DNA from: Lentibacillus populi
Lineage (GTDB): Bacteria; Bacillota; Bacilli; Bacillales; Amphibacillaceae
Assembly: GCA_014642895.1 (NCBI GenBank)
Contig: BMJD01000013.1
Coordinates: forward strand, 1 to 64,000
Direction of reading: 5' to 3'
Length of the DNA stretch: 64,000 nt
Below are positions 44,193 to 51,843 of this stretch, in pieces; the first letter of the stretch is position 1; the number at the start of each line of letters is the position of its first letter. The notes under the pieces were generated by a model. The model was given only the letters and a program-made list of their open reading frames with translations, was not told the DNA's origin and ran no database searches. The position numbers were made by a program, and so were the translations under genes.

Positions 44193-45479
44193 TTATTCAC
44201 TTATTAAATTAGCCGCATTCAAATAGCCATTTCCTTGCACATTAGGGGGTTGTCCTATATCTTCACATGCATTAACCAGCTTTTCCTTCACTTGATCAGG
44301 GCTCAGATTCGATTCCTTTTGGAGAAGCTGGGCAACTACACCAGCACATATTGGTGTTGCCATTGAAGTTCCTGATAAGGAAAAATAGTCGTTCTCCACA
44401 ACCTCCCCTGAATTTGTCTTATCAAGAAAGGATCCGGGTGAGCGTAAAGAAATAATATTGACGCCTGGTGTTAGAAGATCGGGTTTCACTAGACCATCAA
44501 TGGTTGGACCGCGACTGGAAAAGTCAGCCACCACATCATCAGATCGATCGACTGTATCATTATCATTGGCAGCACCTACCGTTATTACTTTAGGACTTAT
44601 TCCAGGACTTGCAATTGTTTGGGCGGATGGTCCTTCATTACCAGCAGCAACACAAACAACTAACCCGCTATTCCATGCTTCCTCAACAGCTCTTACGACA
44701 GGATCATCTTCAGCCGGCTGTTGTGCCTCAGATCCGAGGGATAGCGACAGAACGTTGATATTGTATTGTGACTGATTTTCGATACACCAGTCAATACCGG
44801 CTATTACTGTTGAAAGGGAACCAGACCCCATTTTATTCAAAACTTTCACCCCAACCAAGTTTGCTTCAGGTGCTGGTCCCTGATACTTCCCTTCAGATGA
44901 AGATCCATCACCAGCTGCATCCCCTGCACAGTGGGTGCCATGTCCATTATCATCATAAGGAGCAGTTTTGTTCTTAACAAAGTCTTTAAACGCAACAATA
45001 CGTCCTTCTAAATCCGCGTGTGGATGGATCCCTGTGTCGATGACCGCAATAGTGACATCTTTTCCTGTTAATCCAGATTGCTTTAATTGATCAGAGTTTA
45101 TCGATGGCGCTGCAACATCAAGCAGTGTTGTCATTTTTCTATCAAAGTGGATCTTCTTGATATGATGACAATTTTCAAGCAATCTTCCTATTTTACCAAT
45201 CGATAATTTAGTGGAGCAACCACACATTGAATGAAACTGGTGCCGTAAACGGCGCGTCGTACGCTTCACATCATTTAAACCAAGCTCATAGGATTCTGCA
45301 TTAAATTCTATGACCACTGGTATTTTTTTCGTCCTTTTTCTTAAAAACTCTAAAGGGCGATGCAAAAAACATGGTACGGAACGAAAAGGATGATAAAACT
45401 TTACCAGTTCCCGGCGCATGTTATGATCGAGTTTATGCCCCATACGTCGAGCCAATTGAACAACAGAAAAACCTGACAT
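44193..45479 (-). CDS. aprX: AprX-like intracellular subtilisin-type serine protease
   Basis: A 428-residue S8 family peptidase. The triad is D148 (AVIDTGIHPH), H180 (DDNGHGTHCAG) and S372 (LSGTSMATP). It lacks a signal peptide and has a ~130-residue N-terminal domain beginning SVVQLARRMGHKLD and CFLHRPLEF, as in Bacillus AprX, which is cytosolic. Length agrees with AprX (about 440). It is monocistronic with its own terminator. It could supply peptides, but no link to the prolidases is shown. Confidence 0.9.
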   Translation of the reverse strand: MSGFSVVQLARRMGHKLDHNMRRELVKFYHPFRSVPCFLHRPLEFLRKRTKKIPVVIEFNAESYELGLNDVKRTTRRLRHQFHSMCGCSTKLSIGKIGRLLENCHHIKKIHFDRKMTTLLDVAAPSINSDQLKQSGLTGKDVTIAVIDTGIHPHADLEGRIVAFKDFVKNKTAPYDDNGHGTHCAGDAAGDGSSSEGKYQGPAPEANLVGVKVLNKMGSGSLSTVIAGIDWCIENQSQYNINVLSLSLGSEAQQPAEDDPVVRAVEEAWNSGLVVCVAAGNEGPSAQTIASPGISPKVITVGAANDNDTVDRSDDVVADFSSRGPTIDGLVKPDLLTPGVNIISLRSPGSFLDKTNSGEVVENDYFSLSGTSMATPICAGVVAQLLQKESNLSPDQVKEKLVNACEDIGQPPNVQGNGYLNAANLISE

Positions 45480-45719
45480 GAAAAATCATTCCTCCCTTGG
45501 AAATTTACCTTGACAAGATATGGTACGAACATTTCAAAGGGAGCGAATAATGAATTGGTTCAAGTTATAGTAAAAAAGGCAAAAAACCAGAGACTTAGTA
45601 GACTATTTGTTTATATCCTGCAAAATAGCTCGGTTTTATAATGAAAATCTGCCTGCTCGTAGATTCATTATCCCTTGTGCTTTAATACTAATGTGCAAAA
45701 TCATTTATGGATTTCTAAC

Positions 45720-45748
45720 TTGAAAAAGGATATAATAGGGCATATAAT
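45720..45748 (+). promoter_or_regulatory. Promoter of tRNA-Ala
   Basis: TTGAAA (45720-45725) and TATAAT (45743-45748) are 17 bases apart and end 11 bases before the tRNA. The rest of the 280-bp spacer to aprX shows nothing. Confidence 0.8.
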
Positions 45749-45759
45749 ATGAAGTGTCT

Positions 45760-45832
45760 GGGGCATTAGCTCAGCTGGGAGAGTGCTTGCATGGCATGCA
45801 AGAGGTCGCGGGTTCGAGCCCCGCATGCTCCA
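45760..45832 (+). tRNA. tRNA-Ala (anticodon GGC)
   Basis: A complete cloverleaf: acceptor GGGGCAT/ATGCTCC with the G3-U70 pair that is the alanine identity element, D-arm AGCTCAGCTGGGAGAGT, anticodon stem CTTGC/GCAAG with loop ATGGCAT (anticodon GGC), and T-arm GCGGGTTCGAGCCCCGC. CCA is not encoded. Its 3-prime half is the attachment site of the adjacent island. Confidence 0.95.
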
Positions 45833-45834
45833 TC
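45790..45834 (+). repeat. attL, 45-bp direct repeat inside tRNA-Ala
   Basis: Runs from the anticodon loop (CATGGCATGC) through the T-arm to ..TGCTCCATC, identical to 54192-54236. The repeat restores the tRNA 3-prime half after insertion. Confidence 0.95.
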
Positions 45835-45840
45835 ATCTAT

Positions 45841-45875
45841 AAACGTTTGTCCTGCAATGGATTGAGCGTTTTTTA
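45841..45875 (+). terminator. Hairpin downstream of tRNA-Ala
   Basis: AAACGTTTGTCC pairs imperfectly with GGATTGAGCGTTT, followed by TTTTAC. It is supplied by the island end rather than by the original chromosome. Confidence 0.5.
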
Positions 45876-45908
45876 CTTTTCTAAAATAATTATAAAATGA
45901 CCTGTTTT

Positions 45909-46160
45909 GTTGTCCAATTGTTGACCATTTCAAAAATAAGAATGAATGTTCTTATCTAACTTCAGGAAAAAGTCGCCCTCACAATCCGTATAAGTATGTG
46001 AATTGTAATTTCTGACACGTATCGGAATATCGGGTGGCAAGCGGGCTTTGCTCGCGCGCGTGCGCGTAATGCAACGACTTCACGTGAACTCGAAAGTTTA
46101 AAACGTCAATTGAAGGCTTTGCTCGCGCGCGTGCGCGTAATGCAACTTTTTGTTGTCCAA
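45909..46160. promoter_or_regulatory. Candidate integrase arm sites next to attL
   Basis: Three copies of GTTGWCCAW: GTTGTCCAA at 45909-45917, GTTGACCAT at 45920-45928 and GTTGTCCAA at 46152-46160. The same 9-mer occurs three times inside attR. Only the island ends carry such clusters, which is how arm-type sites of tyrosine integrases are usually placed. Confidence 0.5.
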
Positions 46161-46282
46161 GTTGGAAAGTATACTTGTCAAATATGCCCTCGCGTGTGTG
46201 CGCGTAATGTAACTGTTTTTTTGTGACCCAGCTTTTGGCTATAGCCAAAAATATGCCCTCGCGCGTGTGCGCGTAATGTAAC
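46044..46282. CRISPR. CRISPR-like mini-array of four GC-rich hairpin repeats
   Basis: A 25-base core recurs at 46051, 46122, 46189 and 46258 (periods 71, 67, 69). It begins CTCGCG and ends GCGCGTAATG(C/T)AAC. Copies 1 and 2 are identical over 32 bases. Copies 3 and 4 share a different 5-prime edge (TATGCCCTCG) and differ from each other at one base. Each core folds as CGCGY-NNNT-GCGCG, and the C-to-T change in copy 3 keeps a G-U pair. Intervening segments of about 35-39 bases are unrelated. No cas gene is present. A GTTGTCCAA arm-like site lies inside the second interval, so a non-CRISPR role at the island end is equally possible. Confidence 0.45.
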
Positions 46283-46370
46283 GCTAAATTTGTGTACGTA
46301 CCCAATTTCTCGTTACTCATATTCGTAATTGTATTTTAGAAGCCGTTAGCAACAAAAAAAGATAGACCCT

Positions 46371-46553
46371 CTAGTCTATCCATAAATCAATAATCTTTAT
46401 CACTTTAGCACTTTTGTATTTTGGTTTCTTCAATTCTTTGTCGCAATCCTCCACACTTTCAAACTCACGACCTTTACCAATGATAAAGATATAAGTTTGA
46501 TCGTTTATATGCATCCTTTCCTCAATTCGGTTTAACCTGGATTCTATATTCAT
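46371..46553 (-). CDS. Island small protein, 60 aa
   Basis: A 60-residue charged protein (MNIESRLNRIEERM.., ending KVIKIIDLWID) with a short N-terminal coiled-coil-like helix and a beta-rich rest. Not recognised. Its ATG overlaps the stop of the preceding 54-residue gene by four bases (ATGA), which supports both. It is the last gene before the hairpin repeat array. Confidence 0.65.
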   Translation of the reverse strand: MNIESRLNRIEERMHINDQTYIFIIGKGREFESVEDCDKELKKPKYKSAKVIKIIDLWID

Positions 46554-46714
46554 TCCATAATTACCGCCATTATGTCCTCAATATCCAATTCGTTTCTATC
46601 TTTTGGATTTGGTTCTTTAATCCACTTGGAACCATCATCATTATAAGAAATGACTTTAATACCTATCATATCGGCTATTTTTAAAGCTTTTTCGTATGCT
46701 TCTTTTTCGCTCAT
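46550..46714 (-). CDS. Island small protein, 54 aa
   Basis: A 54-residue acidic protein starting MSEKEAYEKALKIADMIGIK and ending IMAVIME. It overlaps both neighbours by four bases (ATGA at each end), a strong sign of real translation coupling. Not recognised. The tight packing suggests small regulatory or phage-interference products rather than enzymes. Confidence 0.7.
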   Translation of the reverse strand: MSEKEAYEKALKIADMIGIKVISYNDDGSKWIKEPNPKDRNELDIEDIMAVIME

Positions 46715-46920
46715 CTTTTATCCTCCATTTCTAGTTCAATGCGTTTCATGCGTTCTTCTAAGTCACCATCTTTAATAGCTGTCAATGCAATATTGGAAAG
46801 ATACGCTATTGCCCTAGCTTTGTCTATTGGATCCAGTCCATCATCACGCCTTAGTATATTGATTTGCTCCTGCATTAATGCTTTAATATGCTGTGGTTTA
46901 TTGATCCTTTTGTCTCTCAC
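46711..46920 (-). CDS. Island small protein, 69 aa
   Basis: Predicted helical protein: residues ~10-35 (PQHIKALMQEQINILRRDD) and a C-terminal ERMKRIELEMEDKR helix. The GTG at 46920 is preferred to an ATG at 46962 because AGGGAGGGGGGG lies 8-20 bases ahead of the GTG and would otherwise be inside the coding region. It overlaps the following gene by four bases. Function unknown. Confidence 0.65.
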   Translation of the reverse strand: MRDKRINKPQHIKALMQEQINILRRDDGLDPIDKARAIAYLSNIALTAIKDGDLEERMKRIELEMEDKR

Positions 46921-47021
46921 TATATAGACCCCCCCTCCCTTAAAAACATTGACATATAGCACATTTGCAGGATTTTAGCATTACATAATCAATACCAAAA
47001 CCCTGCATTTATATGCTGTTT

Positions 47022-47195
47022 TTAAGCTGTTTTTCGGCCGTTTTCCCATAGTTTGATAAGCAAGTCCGGGATTGCCTTTCTATTGCCGTCAACGTTCGCT
47101 TGTGCGATTTCTTCCATTATTCTCATGCCCCTTTTGTAGGAAGCACTTTTCAAATATGTTTTTTCCAGCTTTTTCAATCGTGAATCTAGGCTCAT
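47022..47195 (-). CDS. Island small basic protein, 57 aa
   Basis: Reads MSLDSRLKKLEKTYLKSASY and ends LLIKLWENGRKTA. A basic, helical 57-residue protein with an acceptable ribosome site (AAAGGGATGATGTC). Not recognised. It lies between the coiled-coil gene and the string of overlapping small genes, on the same strand. Confidence 0.6.
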   Translation of the reverse strand: MSLDSRLKKLEKTYLKSASYKRGMRIMEEIAQANVDGNRKAIPDLLIKLWENGRKTA

Positions 47196-47233
47196 GACAT
47201 CATCCCTTTACATTATTATAATAAAAATTATAT

Positions 47234-47833
47234 TTACAAATAATGATCCATCAAGGCCGCTTTAAACGGTGATTCTTCGGCTGTCTTTTCTACCTCGAAT
47301 AGTTTTATTTGTTCTCGTAACAGTTCCATTTCTTTGTTATAGGATTTCTGTAATTCGTTAAAATTTAGTTCTTTATAATTTTTTTCTAACATATCTGCCC
47401 CAGATACATTCAATTTCTTTAATGCCCTTATATACGCTGGTGCATAAGGTAAATTAGCATTGACGATTTTTTCTGCTTCACTATATAAGTGTTCAGGATT
47501 CTCTTTGTTTCTAGCTATTAAATCTTCCGACATATCCCTGTTACGCATTTCTTTTAATAATTCTTTTGCCGCTTGCTTATCGTCCATTCCTTTATACTCT
47601 GCATTGTGAAAACCTTGCAGCAATTTACTTTCCGTTTGATCGATCAATTCCGCTATTTTTGTACCATAATCAAAGGAAACTGCCTCCAATTCCTTTTTAA
47701 TCTCATTCCTTTTTTGTAATTTATATTCCGGTGCATACATATCATCATTTTCAATCTTTTCAAGTTGTGCCTTTAATCCTTCTAGTTTAGAAATACGTTC
47801 TTTTCTTAGCTTTTCAATTTGTGCAATACTCAT
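47234..47833 (-). CDS. Island coiled-coil protein, 199 aa
   Basis: A 199-residue, highly charged helical protein. Residues ~1-75 and ~155-190 have heptad-like coiled-coil character (KLRKERISKLEGLKAQLEKI; KSYNKEMELLREQIKLFEVE). A central part contains NANLPYAPAYIRALKKLN, which shares YAPAYI with YAPEYI in the small gene just upstream. No family was recognised. Scaffold-like or capsid-interference proteins of satellites can look like this, but that is speculation. Confidence 0.7.
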   Translation of the reverse strand: MSIAQIEKLRKERISKLEGLKAQLEKIENDDMYAPEYKLQKRNEIKKELEAVSFDYGTKIAELIDQTESKLLQGFHNAEYKGMDDKQAAKELLKEMRNRDMSEDLIARNKENPEHLYSEAEKIVNANLPYAPAYIRALKKLNVSGADMLEKNYKELNFNELQKSYNKEMELLREQIKLFEVEKTAEESPFKAALMDHYL

Positions 47834-47838
47834 TATTA

Positions 47839-47982
47839 TTATTCTCCTTTTTTTAATTGTTTTATATATTCAGGTGCATACAACGAAACGATTTCCACAA
47901 TGGCCATATCTTCACTAATATTTCTTAACTTGGCAACCTCTTTCACATCATCTTCCATGCTGTCAATTTTTACTTTATTCAT
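47839..47982 (-). CDS. Island small protein, 47 aa
   Basis: Reads MNKVKIDSMEDDVKEVAKLR and ends SLYAPEYIKQLKKGE. It overlaps the 89-residue gene upstream by eight bases and is followed six bases later by the coiled-coil gene, with GGAG in its own tail serving as the next ribosome site. The YAPEYIKQLKK ending resembles YAPAYIRALKK of the next protein, so the two may bind the same partner. Confidence 0.65.
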   Translation of the reverse strand: MNKVKIDSMEDDVKEVAKLRNISEDMAIVEIVSLYAPEYIKQLKKGE

Positions 47983-48244
47983 TTTCTTGCTTCCTCTTTA
48001 GTTGCATTTCTTTAAATATTTCATCCCTTGAATGTCCTTCGTGATCCAATTTATCAACCCTGTTAAAGAAAGTGTCGGCAACGTGCTTATGCTGTTCATC
48101 CAGCTTGGAATTACCAACCAACTTAACCATGTACAAGAACCGAATTTCTTCAGTATCTTTTTTCAATACATAAACTTTGTTATCGTTTGGCTTTTTGTCC
48201 ATTGCAAAAAGGTAATTATTCTTTTCAATTTCAACTACATCCAT
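47975..48244 (-). CDS. Island small protein, 89 aa
   Basis: An 89-residue protein with a beta-rich N-terminal half (EIEKNNYLFAMDKKPNDNKVYVLKK) and a helical C-terminal half (HVADTFFNRVDKLDHEGHSR). Not recognised. It starts two bases after the TTG-initiated gene and overlaps the next one, so it belongs to the same transcript running away from the origin. Confidence 0.65.
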   Translation of the reverse strand: MDVVEIEKNNYLFAMDKKPNDNKVYVLKKDTEEIRFLYMVKLVGNSKLDEQHKHVADTFFNRVDKLDHEGHSRDEIFKEMQLKRKQENE

Positions 48245-48246
48245 TA

Positions 48247-48426
48247 TTACACCCCGTTTTCATATTTTTTCACTTCTCTTTGTTTCTGCTTCATGCTTCT
48301 CATGATGTACTTACCACGCTTCAATGATTCCTTATAGATAACTGGATGTTCCCTAAGCATAGATTGTATTTCATCATGAGTGAGAAATGCGGTACACTTC
48401 GACAACTTCACTTCGATATATTTCAA
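48247..48426 (-). CDS. Island small protein with TTG start, 59 aa
   Basis: A 59-residue basic protein: KYIEVKLSKCTAFLTHDEIQ in the first half and a lysine/arginine-rich C-terminal helix (RSMKQKQREVKKYENG). A TTG start is inferred from GGAGGCGAGCC directly ahead; no ATG fits. It is the first gene on the attL side of the origin. It could bind DNA given its charge, but no motif confirms it. Confidence 0.55.
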   Translation of the reverse strand: MKYIEVKLSKCTAFLTHDEIQSMLREHPVIYKESLKRGKYIMRSMKQKQREVKKYENGV

Positions 48427-48477
48427 TGGCTCGCCTCCTTTAATTGATTATCACCATTTTATAGTGAGGGATTCCTG

Positions 48478-48712
48478 CGCTTTGTAACACCCTTTGTAAC
48501 ACCCTTAACCATTGCTATAACAACATTTCTGGCTATTTTGTTACATTGTTACATAAAAAACCTATTAAACTTTTTAAAAACAATATATTTATTTTTTATT
48601 TTTCTTTTATAAAACTTTGTAACTTTGTAACAGAAATTACTATAAATGTTGGTGTGATAGGCTTTTTAAGGTGTTACATTCTGTTACAAAGTGTGTTACA
48701 TGTTACAAACTT
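48478..48712. other. Iteron-type replication origin of the island
   Basis: About ten copies of TGTTACA or its complement TGTAACA flank a ~60-base A/T tract (48554-48615). On the left are TTTGTAACA at 48481 and 48493 and TGTTACA at 48539 and 48547. On the right are TTTGTAAC(A) at 48616 and 48624 and TGTTACA at 48672, 48682, 48694 and 48701. Iterons flanking an AT-rich zone directly behind a rep/helicase gene is the known layout of satellite-island origins such as those of SaPIs. Confidence 0.7.
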
Positions 48713-49984
48713 TTATTTTCTAATAAATCCACGTTGTAGACCGTATTTCCCATATCGCTGTGGGTTCTTAGTGGCTTCCCATCCTTCAAAACTTCTCAAA
48801 ATATCGTTTATATCTGATATGTTATGTCGCTTAGGTTGCTTGTCGTATTGTAAGCACTCATACCATATTTCCCGGGCACATATCGCGATTTTATTATTTT
48901 TATTTAGGTATTCCTCAATAATCCCGGCCATCCCATCGTCTGCGGTATGTTCGTTTTGAAGTTCCTCTGCATGTCGGGAAACAGATTCATCCGTTATATG
49001 AAGCGGCTCACCTTTCAAATATAATTGGTAGGCTTCACCCCACATTTGATTAATATAAGTGTCTGTGAGTTCTTCAAATGGGTTTTTAGTCCGTTTATCC
49101 TTATTGACTGGTAAAGCCCAAAAACGCCTATTTCCTGTCTTATCTTTCAGAAACTCAAAGTTATTGGTACTTCCAAAAAATACACATTGCCTTGGAAAAC
49201 GTGCTATATTCTTTCCATATTTCGGGCGGTATGTGTCCACCCTTGCACTTATGAAGCCTTTCACTTCTTCGACTTCGGATGCCTTTAAAGCGGATAATTC
49301 GGCTAATTCGATAATCCAACTATTTCTCAATTTCATTAATGCATCATCACCCTTGAAAGAGTTAATGCTCTCATTGAACCATTCACCACCTAACCGGGAA
49401 AGAACATGACTTTTTCCTGTTCCTTGTCTGCCCAAAAGGATTAAAGCATTATCAAACTTGATGCCCGGCTCAAATATTCGGGCGACCGCGGCAACTAATA
49501 TTTTCTTTGTTACTGTTCGGGTATAATTGTTATCTTCAGCCCCTAAGAAGTCTATGAAAATTGAATCCATTCGGCTTACACCATCCCATGAAATACCTTT
49601 AATATATTCTCTAATTGGATGGTATGAATTTTTATAAAATATCTCTTGCATGCAATCGCTAACCCCGGATTGATTCTCTATTGCATAATTTATGGCAATG
49701 TAGTTTCTTAGCAATGCTTCGTCTGTATCAGTCCACAATGGGTTATCATCGTTCTTTTTTCTCCATGGGGGATGATGAAATACTTCTTTATAGCCGGAAA
49801 ACTCATTCATTCTACCAATGTCTTTTAATGCATCATCATTATCAAATACTAGTTTGATATTTTTTATTGACCGTTTAACATTCCCATTTTGGTTTAACTC
49901 AAGTTTTCTTTTCCAGGCTTTATCAAATTTTATTACATTGTCTTGTTCAGTCAAGGCTTGTCCCGATTCATGATCCAGTTCCAT
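48713..49984 (-). CDS. VapE-type replication helicase/initiator
   Basis: A 423-residue protein of the virulence-associated E family. The ATPase region has Walker A GRQGTGKSH (185-193), Walker B-like NSWIIELAELS and FFGSTNNFEFLKDKTGNRRFW with the arginine finger. The N-terminal ~130 residues contain no primase motif, so it is the helicase half of a two-gene primase-helicase. It is probably the protein that recognises the iterons just downstream of its own gene. It begins four bases after the primase gene. Confidence 0.85.
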   Translation of the reverse strand: MELDHESGQALTEQDNVIKFDKAWKRKLELNQNGNVKRSIKNIKLVFDNDDALKDIGRMNEFSGYKEVFHHPPWRKKNDDNPLWTDTDEALLRNYIAINYAIENQSGVSDCMQEIFYKNSYHPIREYIKGISWDGVSRMDSIFIDFLGAEDNNYTRTVTKKILVAAVARIFEPGIKFDNALILLGRQGTGKSHVLSRLGGEWFNESINSFKGDDALMKLRNSWIIELAELSALKASEVEEVKGFISARVDTYRPKYGKNIARFPRQCVFFGSTNNFEFLKDKTGNRRFWALPVNKDKRTKNPFEELTDTYINQMWGEAYQLYLKGEPLHITDESVSRHAEELQNEHTADDGMAGIIEEYLNKNNKIAICAREIWYECLQYDKQPKRHNISDINDILRSFEGWEATKNPQRYGKYGLQRGFIRK

Positions 49985-49988
49985 TCAT

Positions 49989-50777
49989 TCACCCCCTGCG
50001 CTTGGCAGCTTCTTTTTTCAGCATGTTATTAAAAGCGGTTGTCACTGTATCTGCTTCAAGTGGTGGTTCATTACGTTCATTCCATAACATCACCAATTCA
50101 TAAGCAATTCTATAATCAATTTTTTTCCCTAGCAGATAGCCAATAAGAGACATCATGCTGTTATTTCTTCCACCATTAGTTACACCCTTCAAAATGTCTA
50201 AATACTCCTCTGATGGCTTTGTTTTAAACTTTATGCGGTACTCTGTTTGAAGTAACTTCAGCAACCAATCCGGCATATATGCAATAGGTGTAATTACTGG
50301 CTTGGATGACAATTCCCATTCGTAATTATTTCCATTCGGATGTGTACTTGTTGGAAGCACTACATATTTTCCGTTACCTTGGATGTCAATTCCTTCATAT
50401 CCTTGCAGCTTACTTTTGGAAATGCGTTCATCATATTTGAAATAGAAATGATTCCCTCCCCCACCAGTCAGACATTCGACTGTGTGAGGAAGTTCTTCGT
50501 TTTCATCTATCAATCTTTCAAGTGAAATATTCCCACCATTTCTAGGATCAATATCCATAACCACAAGATTGTTAATCTTTCCAGTAGGAAGCCCTATCCC
50601 TCCATCGGGATGTTCTTCCCACCATTTTTTAATCTGATCTATGTTATCAGTAGCATCTTTGAATCCATGCTCTGTTATTGGTATTTTGCTTTTATAATGG
50701 ATAGGGAACACCTTCCAGTGAAGCATTTGACTATATGCAATTGCAGCATTTAAAACAGGATTTTTTGTTATTGGCAA
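49989..50777 (-). CDS. Bifunctional DNA primase/polymerase (prim-pol)
   Basis: A 262-residue AEP-superfamily primase-polymerase: NPVLNAAIAYSQMLHWKVFP at the N terminus, GGIGLPTGKINNLVVMDIDP with the catalytic acidic pair, GGGGNHFYFKYD and IDIQGNGKYVVLPTSTHPNG. It primes island replication together with the VapE-type helicase. A TTG at 50777 gives the expected N terminus. An alternative TTG at 50885 would read through a run of glycines encoded by the homopolymer. The only purine-rich stretch before the TTG is a 12-base G run six bases away. Confidence 0.8.
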   Translation of the reverse strand: MPITKNPVLNAAIAYSQMLHWKVFPIHYKSKIPITEHGFKDATDNIDQIKKWWEEHPDGGIGLPTGKINNLVVMDIDPRNGGNISLERLIDENEELPHTVECLTGGGGNHFYFKYDERISKSKLQGYEGIDIQGNGKYVVLPTSTHPNGNNYEWELSSKPVITPIAYMPDWLLKLLQTEYRIKFKTKPSEEYLDILKGVTNGGRNNSMMSLIGYLLGKKIDYRIAYELVMLWNERNEPPLEADTVTTAFNNMLKKEAAKRRG

Positions 50778-50783
50778 GAATCG

Positions 50784-50795
50784 CCCCCCCCCCCC
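50784..50795. repeat. 12-bp poly-C/poly-G tract at the prim-pol start
   Basis: Twelve C on the plus strand (twelve G in the coding sense) directly before the predicted prim-pol start. Tracts of this length slip readily during replication, so its length may vary between cells. It could also be a place of sequencing error. Confidence 0.75.
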
Positions 50796-50906
50796 AATCT
50801 TTAGAAATCGTGTATATTCACTGCGATTTCTGCTATAATGAAAATAAGAATGTTTTTCTAAGCCTGTCGTCTTACGGTCTGCCAACCTGGACGACTTTTC
50901 TTATTT

Positions 50907-51131
50907 TTAGTACTCATCGGCCGTCATACTTTCCTCAATCTGTTTTTCAATCCAACTATCAATGGCGGCCTTTTTGAGCAAAATTCTTGACCCGATTCGG
51001 AAACAAGGAATTGCTTTTTCACGAACCATCATATAAATTTTGTCAGGACTTACCCCTAAGTACTCGGCCACTTCATGTACTGTCAATGTACTTCTTTTGA
51101 TTGGTTCAAACTGCGGTTTAATCATTTCCAT
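50907..51131 (-). CDS. Excisionase-like helix-turn-helix protein
   Basis: A 74-residue protein with a MerR/excisionase-type winged helix: LTVHEVAEYLGVSPDKIYMM and KAIPCFRIGSRILLKKAAID, followed by SWIEKQI. This is the common HTH_17 family of phage and island DNA-binding proteins. It may act as recombination directionality factor with the integrase, or as a regulator of the replication genes that follow. It starts three bases before the end of the preceding gene on the same strand. Confidence 0.8.
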   Translation of the reverse strand: MEMIKPQFEPIKRSTLTVHEVAEYLGVSPDKIYMMVREKAIPCFRIGSRILLKKAAIDSWIEKQIEESMTADEY

Positions 51132-51134
51132 TAT

Positions 51135-51506
51135 TTACAAACCCCATTTCAAATTATGGTCAGAATAGAAAGCCTTAAGATCTTTCCTCAATTCAATGTA
51201 ATCAAATAACAAGTTGTAACTAGCTATTAAATGTTTAGCTTGGCTTACTGGTAAACCCTTTTCCAATCTTCCAATTCTTGAAGCACTAGTTCCCAATTTT
51301 TCAGCAACATAGTTTAACGACATGTTATGTTTCAAACGTCTTGCCCTTAGCTCCATACCTTCCTCATTCCATTTGAGATAATTCTCTTTCAAAAACTGTT
51401 CCCTACGTGCTTCGCGCTCAACTTTTGATATAATTTCCTGCGCTTCGGGATCTCCATTTCCTGCATTGATAACGACATCCCTTAAAGCTGATTGTAAATT
51501 TTCCAT
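51135..51506 (-). CDS. XRE-like helix-turn-helix protein, 123 aa
   Basis: A 123-residue protein: an N-terminal helical part (~1-50), then a Cro/CI-type helix-turn-helix (LKHNMSLNYVAEKLGTSASR, followed by IGRLEKGLPVS; ~57-90) and a C-terminal helix. It probably regulates island genes. It sits in the leftward early operon between a 77-residue protein and the excisionase-like gene, with gaps of only a few bases. Confidence 0.75.
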   Translation of the reverse strand: MENLQSALRDVVINAGNGDPEAQEIISKVEREARREQFLKENYLKWNEEGMELRARRLKHNMSLNYVAEKLGTSASRIGRLEKGLPVSQAKHLIASYNLLFDYIELRKDLKAFYSDHNLKWGL

Positions 51507-51510
51507 TTGG

Positions 51511-51744
51511 TTACCCCTCCCTATCTGCTACTAACTGGATTATTCCAAAAATTGTATTGCCAACCTTACAAATACAGACCAAACCCGGATTGCCCTTATG
51601 CTGATAAAAATTCAGATCCACATCATCAATTAGGAAATTTTCCTTTAAGTATTCGAGATAGCTAGCAAGTTGGTCAAAGTCTTTTGCACCCAGCCGCAAT
51701 AATGCATCATATAAAGCAACTGGATTCAATTGCAATTTATCCAT
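51511..51744 (-). CDS. Island hypothetical protein, 77 aa
   Basis: A 77-residue protein starting MDKLQLNPVALYDALLRLGA, with a helical first half and a beta-rich second half (DVDLNFYQHKGNPGLVCICK, then VGNTIFGIIQLV). Not recognised. It is part of the leftward early operon; GGAGGTG precedes the start. Confidence 0.65.
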   Translation of the reverse strand: MDKLQLNPVALYDALLRLGAKDFDQLASYLEYLKENFLIDDVDLNFYQHKGNPGLVCICKVGNTIFGIIQLVADREG

Positions 51745-51756
51745 TTAATACACCTC

Positions 51757-51843
51757 CTAAGCGTTAATTAATGCCCAATAGATGAATAACTGTGAAACAA
51801 TAAACATGCCGCATAAAATACGGTCTATTGCTTTACTACTCAT
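51757..51843 (-). CDS. Very small membrane protein, 28 aa
   Basis: A 28-residue peptide: a short positive start (MSSKAIDRI) and then one hydrophobic helix (FIVSQLFIYWALINA). Its ATG overlaps the preceding stop by one base (TAATG), typical of coupled phage genes, and GGAGG lies after it for the next gene. It could be a single-pass membrane peptide. Function unknown; length alone leaves some doubt. Confidence 0.5.
   Translation of the reverse strand: MSSKAIDRILCGMFIVSQLFIYWALINA

Noticed and set aside
45979-46320. 113-residue open frame on the minus strand with repeated LHYAHTREGIF peptides
   Set aside because: The repetition is simply the translation of the GC-rich hairpin array; interval lengths are not conserved in frame by function, and there is no ribosome site.
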